A stretch of 7,041 nucleotides of DNA from an uncultured Devosia sp. (GCA_946481445.1 CAMLOA010000092.1:1-7041), one strand, 5' to 3'; shown: positions 1 to 6,427, numbered from the stretch's first letter. Notes: a model not told the origin generated them from the sequence alone. Program-made: numbers and translations.

Positions 1-191
1 ACACCGTGGCGCTGAACCTGCATGCCGAAGTGGCCGTGTCGATCACCGTCAACGTTGCCCGTTCGGACGACGAAGCGGCCCGCCAGGCTGCCGGTGAAGA
101 CGTGACCGTCCACACCTTCGAGGCCGACGAAGACGGCGATTTCGCCGCTGGCCAGGCCGACGCAGCCCAGGAAGACCGCTTCGAAGAGTAG
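1..191 (+). CDS. rplI: 50S ribosomal protein L9, C-terminal fragment (5' end outside window)
   Basis: Only the last 62 or so codons are present, read from base 3 to the TAG at 189-191. L9 binds 23S rRNA near the base of the L1 stalk and helps maintain reading-frame fidelity. The fragment begins with the end of the L9 C-terminal domain: a HAEV segment followed by alternating hydrophobic residues (VSITVNV), the last beta strand of that domain. After it comes a tail rich in Asp, Glu and Ala, ending in RFEE, which goes beyond the short end of E. coli L9 and is common in alphaproteobacterial L9. The identification rests on this motif plus the position two genes upstream of dnaB, the usual place for rplI at the end of an rpsF-rpsR-rplI operon. 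A strong terminator follows directly, which fits an operon end. Confidence 0.88.
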   Translation, partial: TVALNLHAEVAVSITVNVARSDDEAARQAAGEDVTVHTFEADEDGDFAAGQADAAQEDRFEE

Positions 192-213
192 TCCAGGCAA
201 GCCTGACAGTTCC

Positions 214-246
214 GAGGCCGGGCCAAGCGCCCGGCCTTTCTTTTTT
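214..246 (+). terminator. Rho-independent terminator after rplI
   Basis: An 8-bp perfect GC stem (GGCCGGGC at 216-223 with GCCCGGCC at 229-236) closes a 5-nt loop and extends by an A-T pair at 215/237. A T-rich run (TTTCTTTTTT, 237-246) follows at once. It starts 23 bp after the rplI stop codon. This is the clearest terminator in the window and separates the ribosomal operon from the next gene. Confidence 0.92.
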
Positions 247-285
247 CGGATGGTCTTTTCCGCAGGTTCGGGGCACGATTAGCCC

Positions 286-699
286 ATGTCCCTCATTCGC
301 TCCGCCACCGCTCTTGTCGTGATCCTATCGGCCGCGCCGGCGGCGCGCGCAGACGATCAGCTGAGCGGGCGATGGGTGGGCGAATATACCTGCTATCAGG
401 GCCTCACCTCCATGGAACTCGACCTGGAGGCCAATCTGGAGGGCTGGTCCGGAACGTTTGCCTTCGGGCCGCACCCCACCAATCCGGACATCCCGGAAGG
501 GTCATACTTCGTTTCGGTCACGCTCAAGAAGAGCCGCGTCTTCGTTTCGCCGTCCGTGTGGATCGACCAGCCCGAAGGCTACGTCACCGTACCGATGACC
601 GGTACGCTGTCGCCGGATGCATCGACGATCGAGGGAACCATGCAGTTCGACGGCTGCGACAGGTTCACGGTCGCGCGCGCGCCAGATAAGGCGAAGTAG
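286..699 (+). CDS. Small secreted protein of unknown function (137 aa)
   Basis: I cannot assign a named family. The N-terminus is a convincing Sec signal peptide: Arg5, a hydrophobic core over residues 7-17, and an A-R-A site giving predicted cleavage after residue 22, just before two Asp. The mature protein of about 115 residues looks beta-rich, with regularly spaced Gly, Trp, Tyr and Phe. It has exactly two cysteines, Cys36 (in GEYTCYQGLT) and Cys124 (in DGCDRF), which could form a disulphide in the periplasm. The pattern Y-x-C-x-Q-G near the N-terminus, NP-x-x-P-x-G in the middle, W-x-x-x-P-x-GYV, then a late Cys recalls a small conserved domain I have seen in other alphaproteobacterial hypotheticals; that is memory, not a search result. 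No strong Shine-Dalgarno precedes the ATG. The gene lies alone between the rplI terminator and the dnaB control region. Confidence 0.75.
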   Translation: MSLIRSATALVVILSAAPAARADDQLSGRWVGEYTCYQGLTSMELDLEANLEGWSGTFAFGPHPTNPDIPEGSYFVSVTLKKSRVFVSPSVWIDQPEGYVTVPMTGTLSPDASTIEGTMQFDGCDRFTVARAPDKAK

Positions 700-763
700 G
701 GCGCCCCGACTCGCCACTTTGCCGCCACGCTGCGTTGGCAACATGTTCCGGTCACATTCCCCG

Positions 764-772
764 TTGTCCACA
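764..772 (+). promoter_or_regulatory. DnaA-box-like nonamer upstream of dnaB
   Basis: TTGTCCACA differs from the consensus DnaA box TTATCCACA at one position (G for A at position 3). It lies 104 bp upstream of the dnaB start codon in a noncoding gap. A second partial match (TTCACA, 776-781) follows a few bases on. One near-match is weak evidence; the location in front of the replicative helicase gene is what makes it notable. Confidence 0.35.
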
Positions 773-798
773 GAGTTCACAGGGGCCGGGAGCACGTC

Positions 799-860
799 GT
801 TAACCCTCCCCCCGATAGGCCAAGACTCCCGCCCGAGTCGCGTGGTTAAGAAAGGTTAAC
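799..860 (+). promoter_or_regulatory. TTAA-type motif cluster in the dnaB leader
   Basis: Three copies of a TTAA-centred motif lie in the last 77 bases before dnaB: GTTAACC at 799-805, GGTTAAG at 844-850 and GGTTAAC at 854-860. The last two are direct repeats exactly 10 bp apart, about one helical turn, in otherwise GC-rich DNA where TTAA should be scarce. In alphaproteobacteria the cell-cycle regulator CtrA binds TTAA-N7-TTAA; here the spacing between the downstream pair is N6, so the match is imperfect. The downstream pair ends 15 bases before the start codon, so a bound protein could block transcription or initiation. Confidence 0.35.
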
Positions 861-875
861 GCTTCCGAGGACCTC

Positions 876-2360
876 ATGGCAGAGATTGCGCGCCTTCACC
901 CGGCCGAAGACAAGTCGTTTCGTCTGGCTCCGCAGAACGTGGAGGCCGAGCAGGCGCTGCTGGGCGCGATCCTGATCAACAATGACGCCTTCTATCGGGT
1001 GGCCGATTTCCTCGAGCCGGTGCACTTCTACGAGCCGATCCACCGCGACATCTATGAACTGGCCGGCAAGATCATCCGCGCCGGCAAATCGGCCGATCCG
1101 ACCACGATCAAGACCCACCTGCCCGACCAGCTTCTGCCCGACGTGACCATGGCGCAGTATCTCGCCCGCCTGGCAGCCGAAGCCACGACCGTGATCAACG
1201 CCGCCGATTACGGGCAGGCCATCTATGACCTCGCCATTCGCCGCAACCTCATCCTGGTGGGTGAGGAAATGGTGTCCGTGGCCTATGATTCCGATGTCGA
1301 GATGACGCCGGAAAAGCAGATCGAAAAGGTCGAGGGCGAACTGTTCCAGCTGGCCGAGAAGGGCCGCTACGACGGCGGGTTCCAGACCTTCGGCAATGCG
1401 CTCAGCGCCTCCATCCAGATGGCCGGCGAGGCGTATCAGCGCGACGGGGGCCTGTCAGGCATCGCCACCGGCCTCGATGACCTCGACCGCATGATGGGCG
1501 GGTTGCAGCGCTCGGACCTGATCATCCTGGCGGGCCGCCCGGCCATGGGCAAGACCTCGCTCGTCACCAATATAGCATTCAACGTGGCCAAGGCCTGGCG
1601 CGGCGAAGTCACGCCGGATGGGCATTCCAAGACGGTCAATGGCGGCATTGTCGGTTTCTTCAGCCTCGAAATGAGTTCCGAACAGCTCGCCACGCGTATC
1701 CTGGCCGAGCAGGCGGAGATCTCTTCCTCCGATATCCGCCGTGGCCGCATCCATGACAGCCAGTTTTCCAAGCTGGTGGATGTCTCGAACATGATGAGTC
1801 GCCTGCCGCTCTATATCGACGATACCGGCGGCATCAGCGTGGCCCAGCTTGCCGCGCGCGCCCGGCGGCTGAAGCGTCAGAAGGGCTTGGACTTTCTCAT
1901 CATCGACTACCTGCAGCTGCTGAGCGGTTCGTCCAAAGCATCGAGCCAGAACCGCGTGCAGGAGCTGACCGAAATCACCACCACGCTCAAGGCCCTGGCC
2001 AAGGAGCTGGAAATCCCGGTCGTGGCCCTGTCACAGCTGTCCCGACAGGTGGAAGCGCGCGACGACAAGCATCCGCAACTGGCGGATCTGCGCGAATCGG
2101 GCTCTATCGAGCAGGACGCCGACGTGGTGCTGTTCGTGTATCGCGAGGAGTACTACCTCAAGAACAAGGAGCCCAAGGAGGGCACGCCGGAACACATGGC
2201 TTGGCAGGGCGAGATGGAAAAGGTGCATGGCAAGGCCGAGGTGATCATCGGCAAGCAGCGTCACGGCCCGACCGGAACCGTGCAGCTCAGCTTCGAGGCG
2301 CAGTTCACGCGCTTCGGCAACCTCGCCCGCGCCGACTATCTTCCCGAGCGCATGGAATAG
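876..2360 (+). CDS. dnaB: Replicative DNA helicase DnaB (494 aa)
   Basis: DnaB is the hexameric ring helicase that unwinds DNA 5' to 3' at the replication fork and recruits DnaG primase. The DnaB N-terminal helical domain spans roughly residues 17-120 (it begins APQNVEAEQALLG), followed by a linker and the RecA-like C-terminal motor from about 193. Visible motor motifs: Walker A AGRPAMGKTS (219-228, Lys226), catalytic Glu265 in FSLEMS, Walker B LIIDYLQL (341-348, Asp344), LSQLSR (385-390), RESGSIEQDAD (406-416) and the arginine-finger segment KQRHGPTG (460-467). A stretch of about 15 residues near 242-257, between Walker A and the catalytic Glu, is an insert relative to E. coli DnaB and typical of alphaproteobacterial versions; no intein is present. 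Length is in the normal range for the family. The ATG has a good Shine-Dalgarno (GAGG, 867-870). alr starts 2 bp after the stop, suggesting cotranscription. Confidence 0.98.
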   Translation: MAEIARLHPAEDKSFRLAPQNVEAEQALLGAILINNDAFYRVADFLEPVHFYEPIHRDIYELAGKIIRAGKSADPTTIKTHLPDQLLPDVTMAQYLARLAAEATTVINAADYGQAIYDLAIRRNLILVGEEMVSVAYDSDVEMTPEKQIEKVEGELFQLAEKGRYDGGFQTFGNALSASIQMAGEAYQRDGGLSGIATGLDDLDRMMGGLQRSDLIILAGRPAMGKTSLVTNIAFNVAKAWRGEVTPDGHSKTVNGGIVGFFSLEMSSEQLATRILAEQAEISSSDIRRGRIHDSQFSKLVDVSNMMSRLPLYIDDTGGISVAQLAARARRLKRQKGLDFLIIDYLQLLSGSSKASSQNRVQELTEITTTLKALAKELEIPVVALSQLSRQVEARDDKHPQLADLRESGSIEQDADVVLFVYREEYYLKNKEPKEGTPEHMAWQGEMEKVHGKAEVIIGKQRHGPTGTVQLSFEAQFTRFGNLARADYLPERME

Positions 2361-2362
2361 GC

Positions 2363-3493
2363 ATGGCGCTGCAATCGGGCCTTGGCGGCCAGCTCAGCAT
2401 CGATCTCGGGGCCCTGGCCCGGAACTGGCGCGCGCTCGACAAGGTGAGCGCGGGGGCCCTGACCGGCGCCGTGGTCAAGGCCGATGCCTATGGCATCGGC
2501 ATCACCATGGCCTGCAAGGCCCTGCACGCGGCCGGAGCCCGGTTCTTCTTCGTGGCCACGCCCGATGAAGGGCTGGCCGTGCGCGCGGCGCTGCCCGATG
2601 TGCACATCTTCGTCCTCAACGGGCTCTATCCGGGCGCGGCCAACCTTTATGTCCGGCAGAACCTGATGCCCATCCTGTCCTCGGGCGCAATGCTCGAAGA
2701 ATGGCTGGCCAAGTGCCTGGAACGCAACGAGGCCTACCCGGCGGCCCTGCATTTCGACACGGGCATCAACCGGCTCGGCTTCCGCCTCAACGAGGCCGCC
2801 GGCGTTCGGCAGCGGCTCGAAGGCCTGGGCTATGCCCCGCAAATGGTGATGAGCCACCTGGCCTGCGCCGACCAGCCCAACCACGAGAAGAACCGCACGC
2901 AGCTGGCGCTGTTCAGCTCGATCCTGTCGCAGTTCCCCAACATCCCGGCATCGCTGGCTAATTCGGCGGCCTTGATGACCGGGCGGGACTACCATTTCCA
3001 GATGGTGCGCCCCGGGATTGCACTCTATGGCGGGCGCGCGGTCAACGGCCGCAAGAATCCCATGGCGCCCGTCGTCACCCTGCACGTGCCGATCCTGCAG
3101 GTGACCGAAGCGCGCACCGGCGAGACGGTGGGCTATGGAGCCACCTACTCCCTGGCGCGCAACAGCCGGCTCGCCATTATCGGCCACGGCTATGCGGACG
3201 GCTTCTTCCGGTCCCTGTCGGCCACCAATATGCGACCCGGCGGCAAGGTGGTCATCCGCGGCAAGGTCTGCCCCGTGGTGGGGCGGGTGTCGATGGACCA
3301 GATCGTGGTGGACATTACCGAGCTGGGACCCGACCTGCCCAACCCGGGGGAGGGCGCCGAAGTCCTGGGGGCGGTGCTGACCGTGGACGACCAGGCCGAT
3401 GCCGGCGGCACTATCGGCTACGAGATCCTGACATCGCTCAAGGGCCGGTACACCCGCAACTACGTCGGCGACGGACATCTGCCGCCCGGCTGA
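2363..3493 (+). CDS. alr: Alanine racemase (376 aa)
   Basis: This PLP enzyme interconverts L- and D-alanine in the cytoplasm and supplies D-alanine for peptidoglycan. The N-terminal TIM barrel carries the PLP lysine, Lys39 in VVKADAYGIG; the C-terminal beta domain carries the second catalytic base, Tyr258 in VGYGATYS. Other family motifs are FDTGINRLGF (131-140, with Arg137), SHLACAD (164-170), VRPGIALYG (215-223), RVSMDQ (308-313) and a final GRYTRNY (361-367). The residue aligned with the carbamylated lysine of Geobacillus Alr (Lys129) is His130. The frame is open upstream inside dnaB, but the ATG at 2363, 2 bp after the dnaB stop, gives a normal family length. No strong Shine-Dalgarno is visible, so translation is probably coupled to dnaB. 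Confidence 0.96.
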   Translation: MALQSGLGGQLSIDLGALARNWRALDKVSAGALTGAVVKADAYGIGITMACKALHAAGARFFFVATPDEGLAVRAALPDVHIFVLNGLYPGAANLYVRQNLMPILSSGAMLEEWLAKCLERNEAYPAALHFDTGINRLGFRLNEAAGVRQRLEGLGYAPQMVMSHLACADQPNHEKNRTQLALFSSILSQFPNIPASLANSAALMTGRDYHFQMVRPGIALYGGRAVNGRKNPMAPVVTLHVPILQVTEARTGETVGYGATYSLARNSRLAIIGHGYADGFFRSLSATNMRPGGKVVIRGKVCPVVGRVSMDQIVVDITELGPDLPNPGEGAEVLGAVLTVDDQADAGGTIGYEILTSLKGRYTRNYVGDGHLPPG

Positions 3494-3509
3494 TGTTCGC
3501 CATTTGTTC

Positions 3510-3538
3510 TTGCGGGACCGCGAGAATTGCGCTATCGA
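3510..3538 (+). promoter_or_regulatory. Weak candidate promoter ahead of the DUF1697-radA unit
   Basis: TTGCGG (3510-3515) and TATCGA (3533-3538) are separated by 17 bp, in the 111-bp gap after alr. Each hexamer matches the sigma-70 consensus only partly (the TTG and TAT halves). A gap of this size between otherwise tightly packed genes makes a promoter plausible, but no terminator is visible after alr, so read-through from dnaB-alr is also possible. Confidence 0.22.
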
Positions 3539-3539
3539 G

Positions 3540-3608
3540 ATGGAGGATCGAAAGCTGCCGATGACCACACTCCACCTGACCCAAATCTTCACGCAGGCAG
3601 CGCGATGA
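3540..3608 (+). other. Possible 22-codon upstream ORF overlapping the DUF1697 start
   Basis: An ATG at 3540 opens a short frame (a second in-frame ATG lies at 3561) that ends at TGA 3606-3608, overlapping the downstream ATG at 3605 as ATGA. Such overlaps often mean translational coupling. There is no good Shine-Dalgarno before 3540; a GGAGG at 3542-3546 is too far (14 nt) to suit 3561 well. The peptide resembles nothing I know. It may be a leader peptide or chance. Confidence 0.15.
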
Positions 3609-4147
3609 CCACGTTCGTCGTCCTGCTGCGGGCGATCGGGCCGGTCACGCACAAAATCATGTCGATGGCGCAGTGGCGGGACGCCGCCGCGGCGGCCGGG
3701 TTCGAGAGGCCCGAAACCTATGTGGCGACCGGCAACATGCTGGTAGACAGCGACCGCAAGCAGGCGGACGTCGCGTTGGCCATGAACGAGATCGTCCTCT
3801 CGCTCGGCCTTGGACCGGGCAACCGGGCCATCGTGCGCAGTGCGCGACAGATCATGCATTTGCTGCGCGCGAACCCTTTCCCCGAGGCAGCCGCTACCCG
3901 GCCGCAGGCCGTGGCGGTGCATTGCTTTGCAAAGGCTCGGCCGGACTTCGGCTGGGTGACGCAGTACCAGGGCCCGGAGACCATCCAGGTCACCGGGACC
4001 CACCTCGTCGTCGACTATGGCAGTCACGAAACGACCTCGCGCCTGCCGGCACTCATCGAAAAGAAATCGGGCACCGTAACAGCCCGCAACTGGAACACGC
4101 TGCGCGGACTTGCCGAACGGGCCGCTGCGCGCGCAAAGCAGGACTGA
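3605..4147 (+). CDS. DUF1697 family protein (180 aa)
   Basis: The protein fits the DUF1697 family of small cytoplasmic proteins with no established function. Supporting features: the opening strand TTFVVLLRAIG (family members begin with a YVALLRGIN-like segment), the central TYVATGNMLVDS (37-48, matching the usual TYIQSGN-like strand), and the C-terminal TVTARNWNTLRGLAE close to the end, the most recognisable family signature. Length is typical. There is no signal peptide or membrane segment. The frame is open to 3527 upstream, but no ATG lies there and family N-termini match the ATG at 3605. Its TGA is only 3 bp before the radA TTG start, so the two are almost certainly cotranscribed and perhaps translationally coupled. 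Because alr and radA are commonly direct neighbours in related genomes, this gene looks like a later addition to the block. Base composition resembles that of its neighbours. Confidence 0.85.
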   Translation: MTTFVVLLRAIGPVTHKIMSMAQWRDAAAAAGFERPETYVATGNMLVDSDRKQADVALAMNEIVLSLGLGPGNRAIVRSARQIMHLLRANPFPEAAATRPQAVAVHCFAKARPDFGWVTQYQGPETIQVTGTHLVVDYGSHETTSRLPALIEKKSGTVTARNWNTLRGLAERAAARAKQD

Positions 4148-4150
4148 GCC

Positions 4151-5551
4151 TTGGCCAAATCCCGATCATCCTTCGTCTGCCAGGCCTGTGGAGCGGTATC
4201 GTCGCGCTGGCAGGGCCGATGCGACTCCTGCGGCGAGTGGAACACCATTGTCGAGGAGATCACCGATTCCGGGGTCGGGGCGGGCCCCAAAAGCGCGAAG
4301 GCCAATGGCCGTCCCACCAGCCTGGTTCCGCTTTCGGGCGAAACGGAAAGCGCCGCGCGCGTCGTAACCGGCATCGCCGAACTCGACCGGGTCACCGGCG
4401 GCGGCTTCGTGAAGGGCTCGGCGCTGCTGGTGGGCGGCGATCCTGGGATCGGAAAGTCCACCCTGCTGCTGCAATCGGCGGCGGCATTGGCCAACAGGGG
4501 CCGCCGCGTCATCTACGTTTCGGGCGAAGAGGCCGTCGCCCAGGTGCGCCTGCGGGCGCAAAGGCTTGGGCTGGGCGAGGCCGGCGTGCTGCTGGCTGCG
4601 GAAACCAATGTCGAGATCATCCTGGCCACGCTGGAAAGCGGACCGGCGCCGGACCTGGTGATCATCGATTCCATCCAGACCCTGTGGACCGACCGCGTCG
4701 ACAGTGCCCCGGGCACGGTGACGCAGGTGCGCACCTCGGCACAGGCGCTGACGCGCTTCGCCAAAAAGAGCGGCGCGGCCGTGGTGCTGGTGGGCCACGT
4801 GACCAAGGACGGCCAGATCGCCGGGCCCCGCGTGGTGGAGCACATGGTGGATGCCGTGCTCTATTTCGAGGGCGACACCAGCCATACATTCCGCATCCTG
4901 CGCGGCGTGAAAAACCGCTATGGCGCCACCGACGAGATCGGCGTCTTCGCCATGACGGAACTCGGGCTGGAGCAGGTTGCCAATCCCTCGGCGCTGTTTC
5001 TCGACCAGCGCGACGAGGGGGCGGCCGGCTCGGCGGTCTTTGCCGGCATGGAGGGAACGCGGCCGATCCTGATCGAGATACAGGCGCTGGTTGCCCCCTC
5101 CCCGCTCGGCACGCCGCGCCGGGCCGTGGTGGGCTGGGATTCCTCGCGCCTGTCCATGGTGCTGGCCGTGCTCGAAACACGCTGCGGCGTGCGCATCGGC
5201 GCCAATGACATCTACCTCAATGTCGCAGGCGGACTGAAGATCAACGAGCCGGCGGCCGACCTGGCCGTCGCGGCGGCGCTGATCTCGTCGCTGACCAATG
5301 CGCCGCTGCCCCCCGAGGCGGTCTATTTTGGGGAGATCTCGCTGGCCGGTGGCGTGCGGCCGGTGGTGCACGGGTCGCTGCGGCTGCGCGAGGCGCAAAA
5401 GCTTGGATTCAAGTCGGTTTCCACCGGACGGCTGGGAACCGCGGACCGCACCAGCGGGTTGGAGGTGTCCGAGTTCAGCCAATTGAGCGAACTGGTCGGA
5501 CGCATCGCCGCCAACGGCACGGCGCGCGCGCCGGAGACGGACGAATGGTAG
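4151..5551 (+). CDS. radA: DNA repair protein RadA (466 aa)
   Basis: RadA (Sms) is a RecA-related, DnaB-like ATPase that drives branch migration of recombination intermediates. Domains in order: an N-terminal zinc finger with Cys10, Cys13, Cys24 and Cys27 (CQAC then CDSC, followed by GEWNT); a RecA-like core with Walker A GGDPGIGKST (95-104, Lys102) and Walker B LVIIDSIQT (169-177, Asp173); the RadA-specific motif as KNRYG (254-258, usually KNRFG); and a C-terminal Lon-protease-like domain from about 285, lacking proteolytic function in this family. Length is normal. The start is TTG at 4151: family members begin with a MAK-type segment running into FVCQ-C, which this start reproduces, no nearer ATG fits, and AGGA at 4140-4143 gives a well-placed Shine-Dalgarno. 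The preceding gene ends 3 bp upstream. Confidence 0.97.
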   Translation: MAKSRSSFVCQACGAVSSRWQGRCDSCGEWNTIVEEITDSGVGAGPKSAKANGRPTSLVPLSGETESAARVVTGIAELDRVTGGGFVKGSALLVGGDPGIGKSTLLLQSAAALANRGRRVIYVSGEEAVAQVRLRAQRLGLGEAGVLLAAETNVEIILATLESGPAPDLVIIDSIQTLWTDRVDSAPGTVTQVRTSAQALTRFAKKSGAAVVLVGHVTKDGQIAGPRVVEHMVDAVLYFEGDTSHTFRILRGVKNRYGATDEIGVFAMTELGLEQVANPSALFLDQRDEGAAGSAVFAGMEGTRPILIEIQALVAPSPLGTPRRAVVGWDSSRLSMVLAVLETRCGVRIGANDIYLNVAGGLKINEPAADLAVAAALISSLTNAPLPPEAVYFGEISLAGGVRPVVHGSLRLREAQKLGFKSVSTGRLGTADRTSGLEVSEFSQLSELVGRIAANGTARAPETDEW

Positions 5552-5596
5552 GCACACAGATTCTGGGCACATCCGCCCCGGGGACCCCTGCAACCC

Positions 5597-5625
5597 TTGG
5601 CATTGCCGCACAAAGCCGCTAAACG
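5597..5625 (+). promoter_or_regulatory. Candidate sigma-70-type promoter for cvpA-purF
   Basis: TTGGCA (5597-5602, five of six matches to TTGACA) and TAAACG (5620-5625, three of six matches to TATAAT) are exactly 17 bp apart in the 119-bp gap between radA and cvpA. A good -35 with a poor -10 is common in GC-rich alphaproteobacteria. A short hairpin (TGCCG/CGGCA, 5637-5650, GGGG loop) follows in the predicted leader, just before the cvpA ribosome binding region. No terminator is visible after radA. Confidence 0.4.
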
Positions 5626-5670
5626 AAGCCCACGACTGCCGGGGGCGGCAACTGGAGCAAGCGAAGAAAC

Positions 5671-6306
5671 ATGCTGACAGCGTTCGACGTTGGTGTTGGT
5701 GTCCTGGTGCTGATCTCGGCCATTCTGGCCACCGCGCGGGGCCTGACCCGTGAGGTGCTGTCACTGGCCACATGGGCCGGTTCGGCGGCAATCGCCATCT
5801 ATATGTGGCAGTTCCACCCCGAGATCGCCCGCGGCTACATAGCCGACCCGATGGTGGCCGACATCGCCACGGTGGTGGTCACCTTCATCGTCGCGCTGAT
5901 CGTGCTCCACCTGCTCACCATGCGCATCGCCGACTTCGTCGTCGACAGCCGCATCGGGCCGATCGACCGTACGCTGGGTTTCGTGTTCGGCGCCCTGCGC
6001 GGCGTGCTGATCGCCATCGTCATCGCGATCTTCGGGACCTGGCTGCTCAGTGACAACATGCCCCCGTGGGCCCGGGACTCGCAGTCCCTGCCCTACCTGC
6101 AGGACATGGGCGACACGCTGATTTCGATGCTGCCGGAAGAGCTCGAGCAGCAGGTTACCGCCTTCCTCAAGGGCTCGACGGGCCTGACCGAAGACCCGGC
6201 CGACCCCGAAGCCCCCGCGGCCCCGCTCGACGAGGGTACCGATGCCACCGAGGACGGCACCGTGGACCCGACCGATCCTGCCGCGCCGGTGGCGACGCAG
6301 ACCTGA
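5671..6306 (+). CDS. cvpA: CvpA family inner-membrane protein (211 aa)
   Basis: CvpA is a small inner-membrane protein named for colicin V production in E. coli; its molecular role is unsettled, with links to envelope homeostasis. Four hydrophobic segments are visible: about 5-22, 30-47, 62-84 and 102-126. Family hallmarks are the RGLTREVLSLATW segment (23-35) after the first helix and IDRTLGFVFGALRG (98-111) leading into the fourth. After a short amphipathic stretch (about 150-167), residues 172-211 form a tail of Asp, Glu, Pro, Ala and Thr that is probably disordered. The ATG at 5671 keeps the first helix intact; GGAG at 5654-5657 is 13 nt away, so the ribosome binding site is weak. It lies directly upstream of purF, the classic arrangement that often puts cvpA in the purine regulon, although no PurR-like operator was recognised here. 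Confidence 0.93.
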   Translation: MLTAFDVGVGVLVLISAILATARGLTREVLSLATWAGSAAIAIYMWQFHPEIARGYIADPMVADIATVVVTFIVALIVLHLLTMRIADFVVDSRIGPIDRTLGFVFGALRGVLIAIVIAIFGTWLLSDNMPPWARDSQSLPYLQDMGDTLISMLPEELEQQVTAFLKGSTGLTEDPADPEAPAAPLDEGTDATEDGTVDPTDPAAPVATQT

Positions 6307-6311
6307 TCGGC

Positions 6312-6332
6312 GTGGCGGGTATCGCCTGCCAC
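6312..6332 (+). other. Stem-loop just after cvpA, no T-run
   Basis: GTGGCGGG (6312-6319) pairs with CCTGCCAC (6325-6332) over 8 bp with one G-U pair and a 5-nt loop, starting 6 bp after the cvpA stop. No U-rich tract follows, so it is not a standard intrinsic terminator; it could stabilise the cvpA 3' end or partly attenuate read-through into purF. Confidence 0.35.
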
Positions 6333-6412
6333 AACGCAGACCATCAACATCATGAGTGGTCGCGGACAGCAATTTGGGCTAAAGCGTCGGCACACAACCT
6401 CAGCTTGGCCCC

Positions 6413-6427
6413 GTCGCCATTGGCGAC
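6413..6427 (+). other. Small hairpin in the purF leader
   Basis: GTCGCC (6413-6418) and GGCGAC (6422-6427) form a perfect 6-bp stem with a 3-nt loop about 30 bases before purF. An 11-bp sequence overlapping its 3' arm (TGGCGACACGC, 6421-6431) recurs inside the purF coding region at 6509-6519. Either may be chance in GC-rich DNA. Confidence 0.2.

Noticed and set aside
254..260. RadA and DnaB as parts of a mobile or defence-related helicase cassette
   Set aside because: Both are full-length housekeeping proteins in a conserved core gene order, with no integrase, transposase, att site or composition shift nearby.
697..706. GGGCGCCC palindrome at the end of the secreted-protein gene as a terminator
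   Set aside because: A perfect palindrome leaves no loop, and no T-rich tract follows.
2201..2362. An N-terminal extension of alr into dnaB by 54 codons
   Set aside because: The extra translation is Arg-rich and unlike any Alr N-terminus. The ATG at 2363 gives the normal family length and a natural spacing to dnaB.
3509..3524. Inverted repeat after alr as a terminator
   Set aside because: The stem is short with a mismatch and almost no loop, and no T-run follows.
2336..4027. A 563-codon open frame on the - strand opposite alr and DUF1697
   Set aside because: It lies antisense to two well-identified genes, spans gene boundaries, and is rich in Arg, His, Gly and Pro as expected for the reverse frame of GC-rich coding DNA. 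No recognisable domain.
3673..5208. A 511-codon + strand frame overlapping DUF1697 and radA
   Set aside because: It is a shifted frame of two identified genes with an Arg/Gly/Pro-rich translation and no domain, so it is a GC-bias shadow.
4166..5791. A 541-codon open frame on the - strand opposite radA
   Set aside because: Same reasoning: it mirrors radA codon structure and carries no motif; RadA on the + strand is unambiguous.
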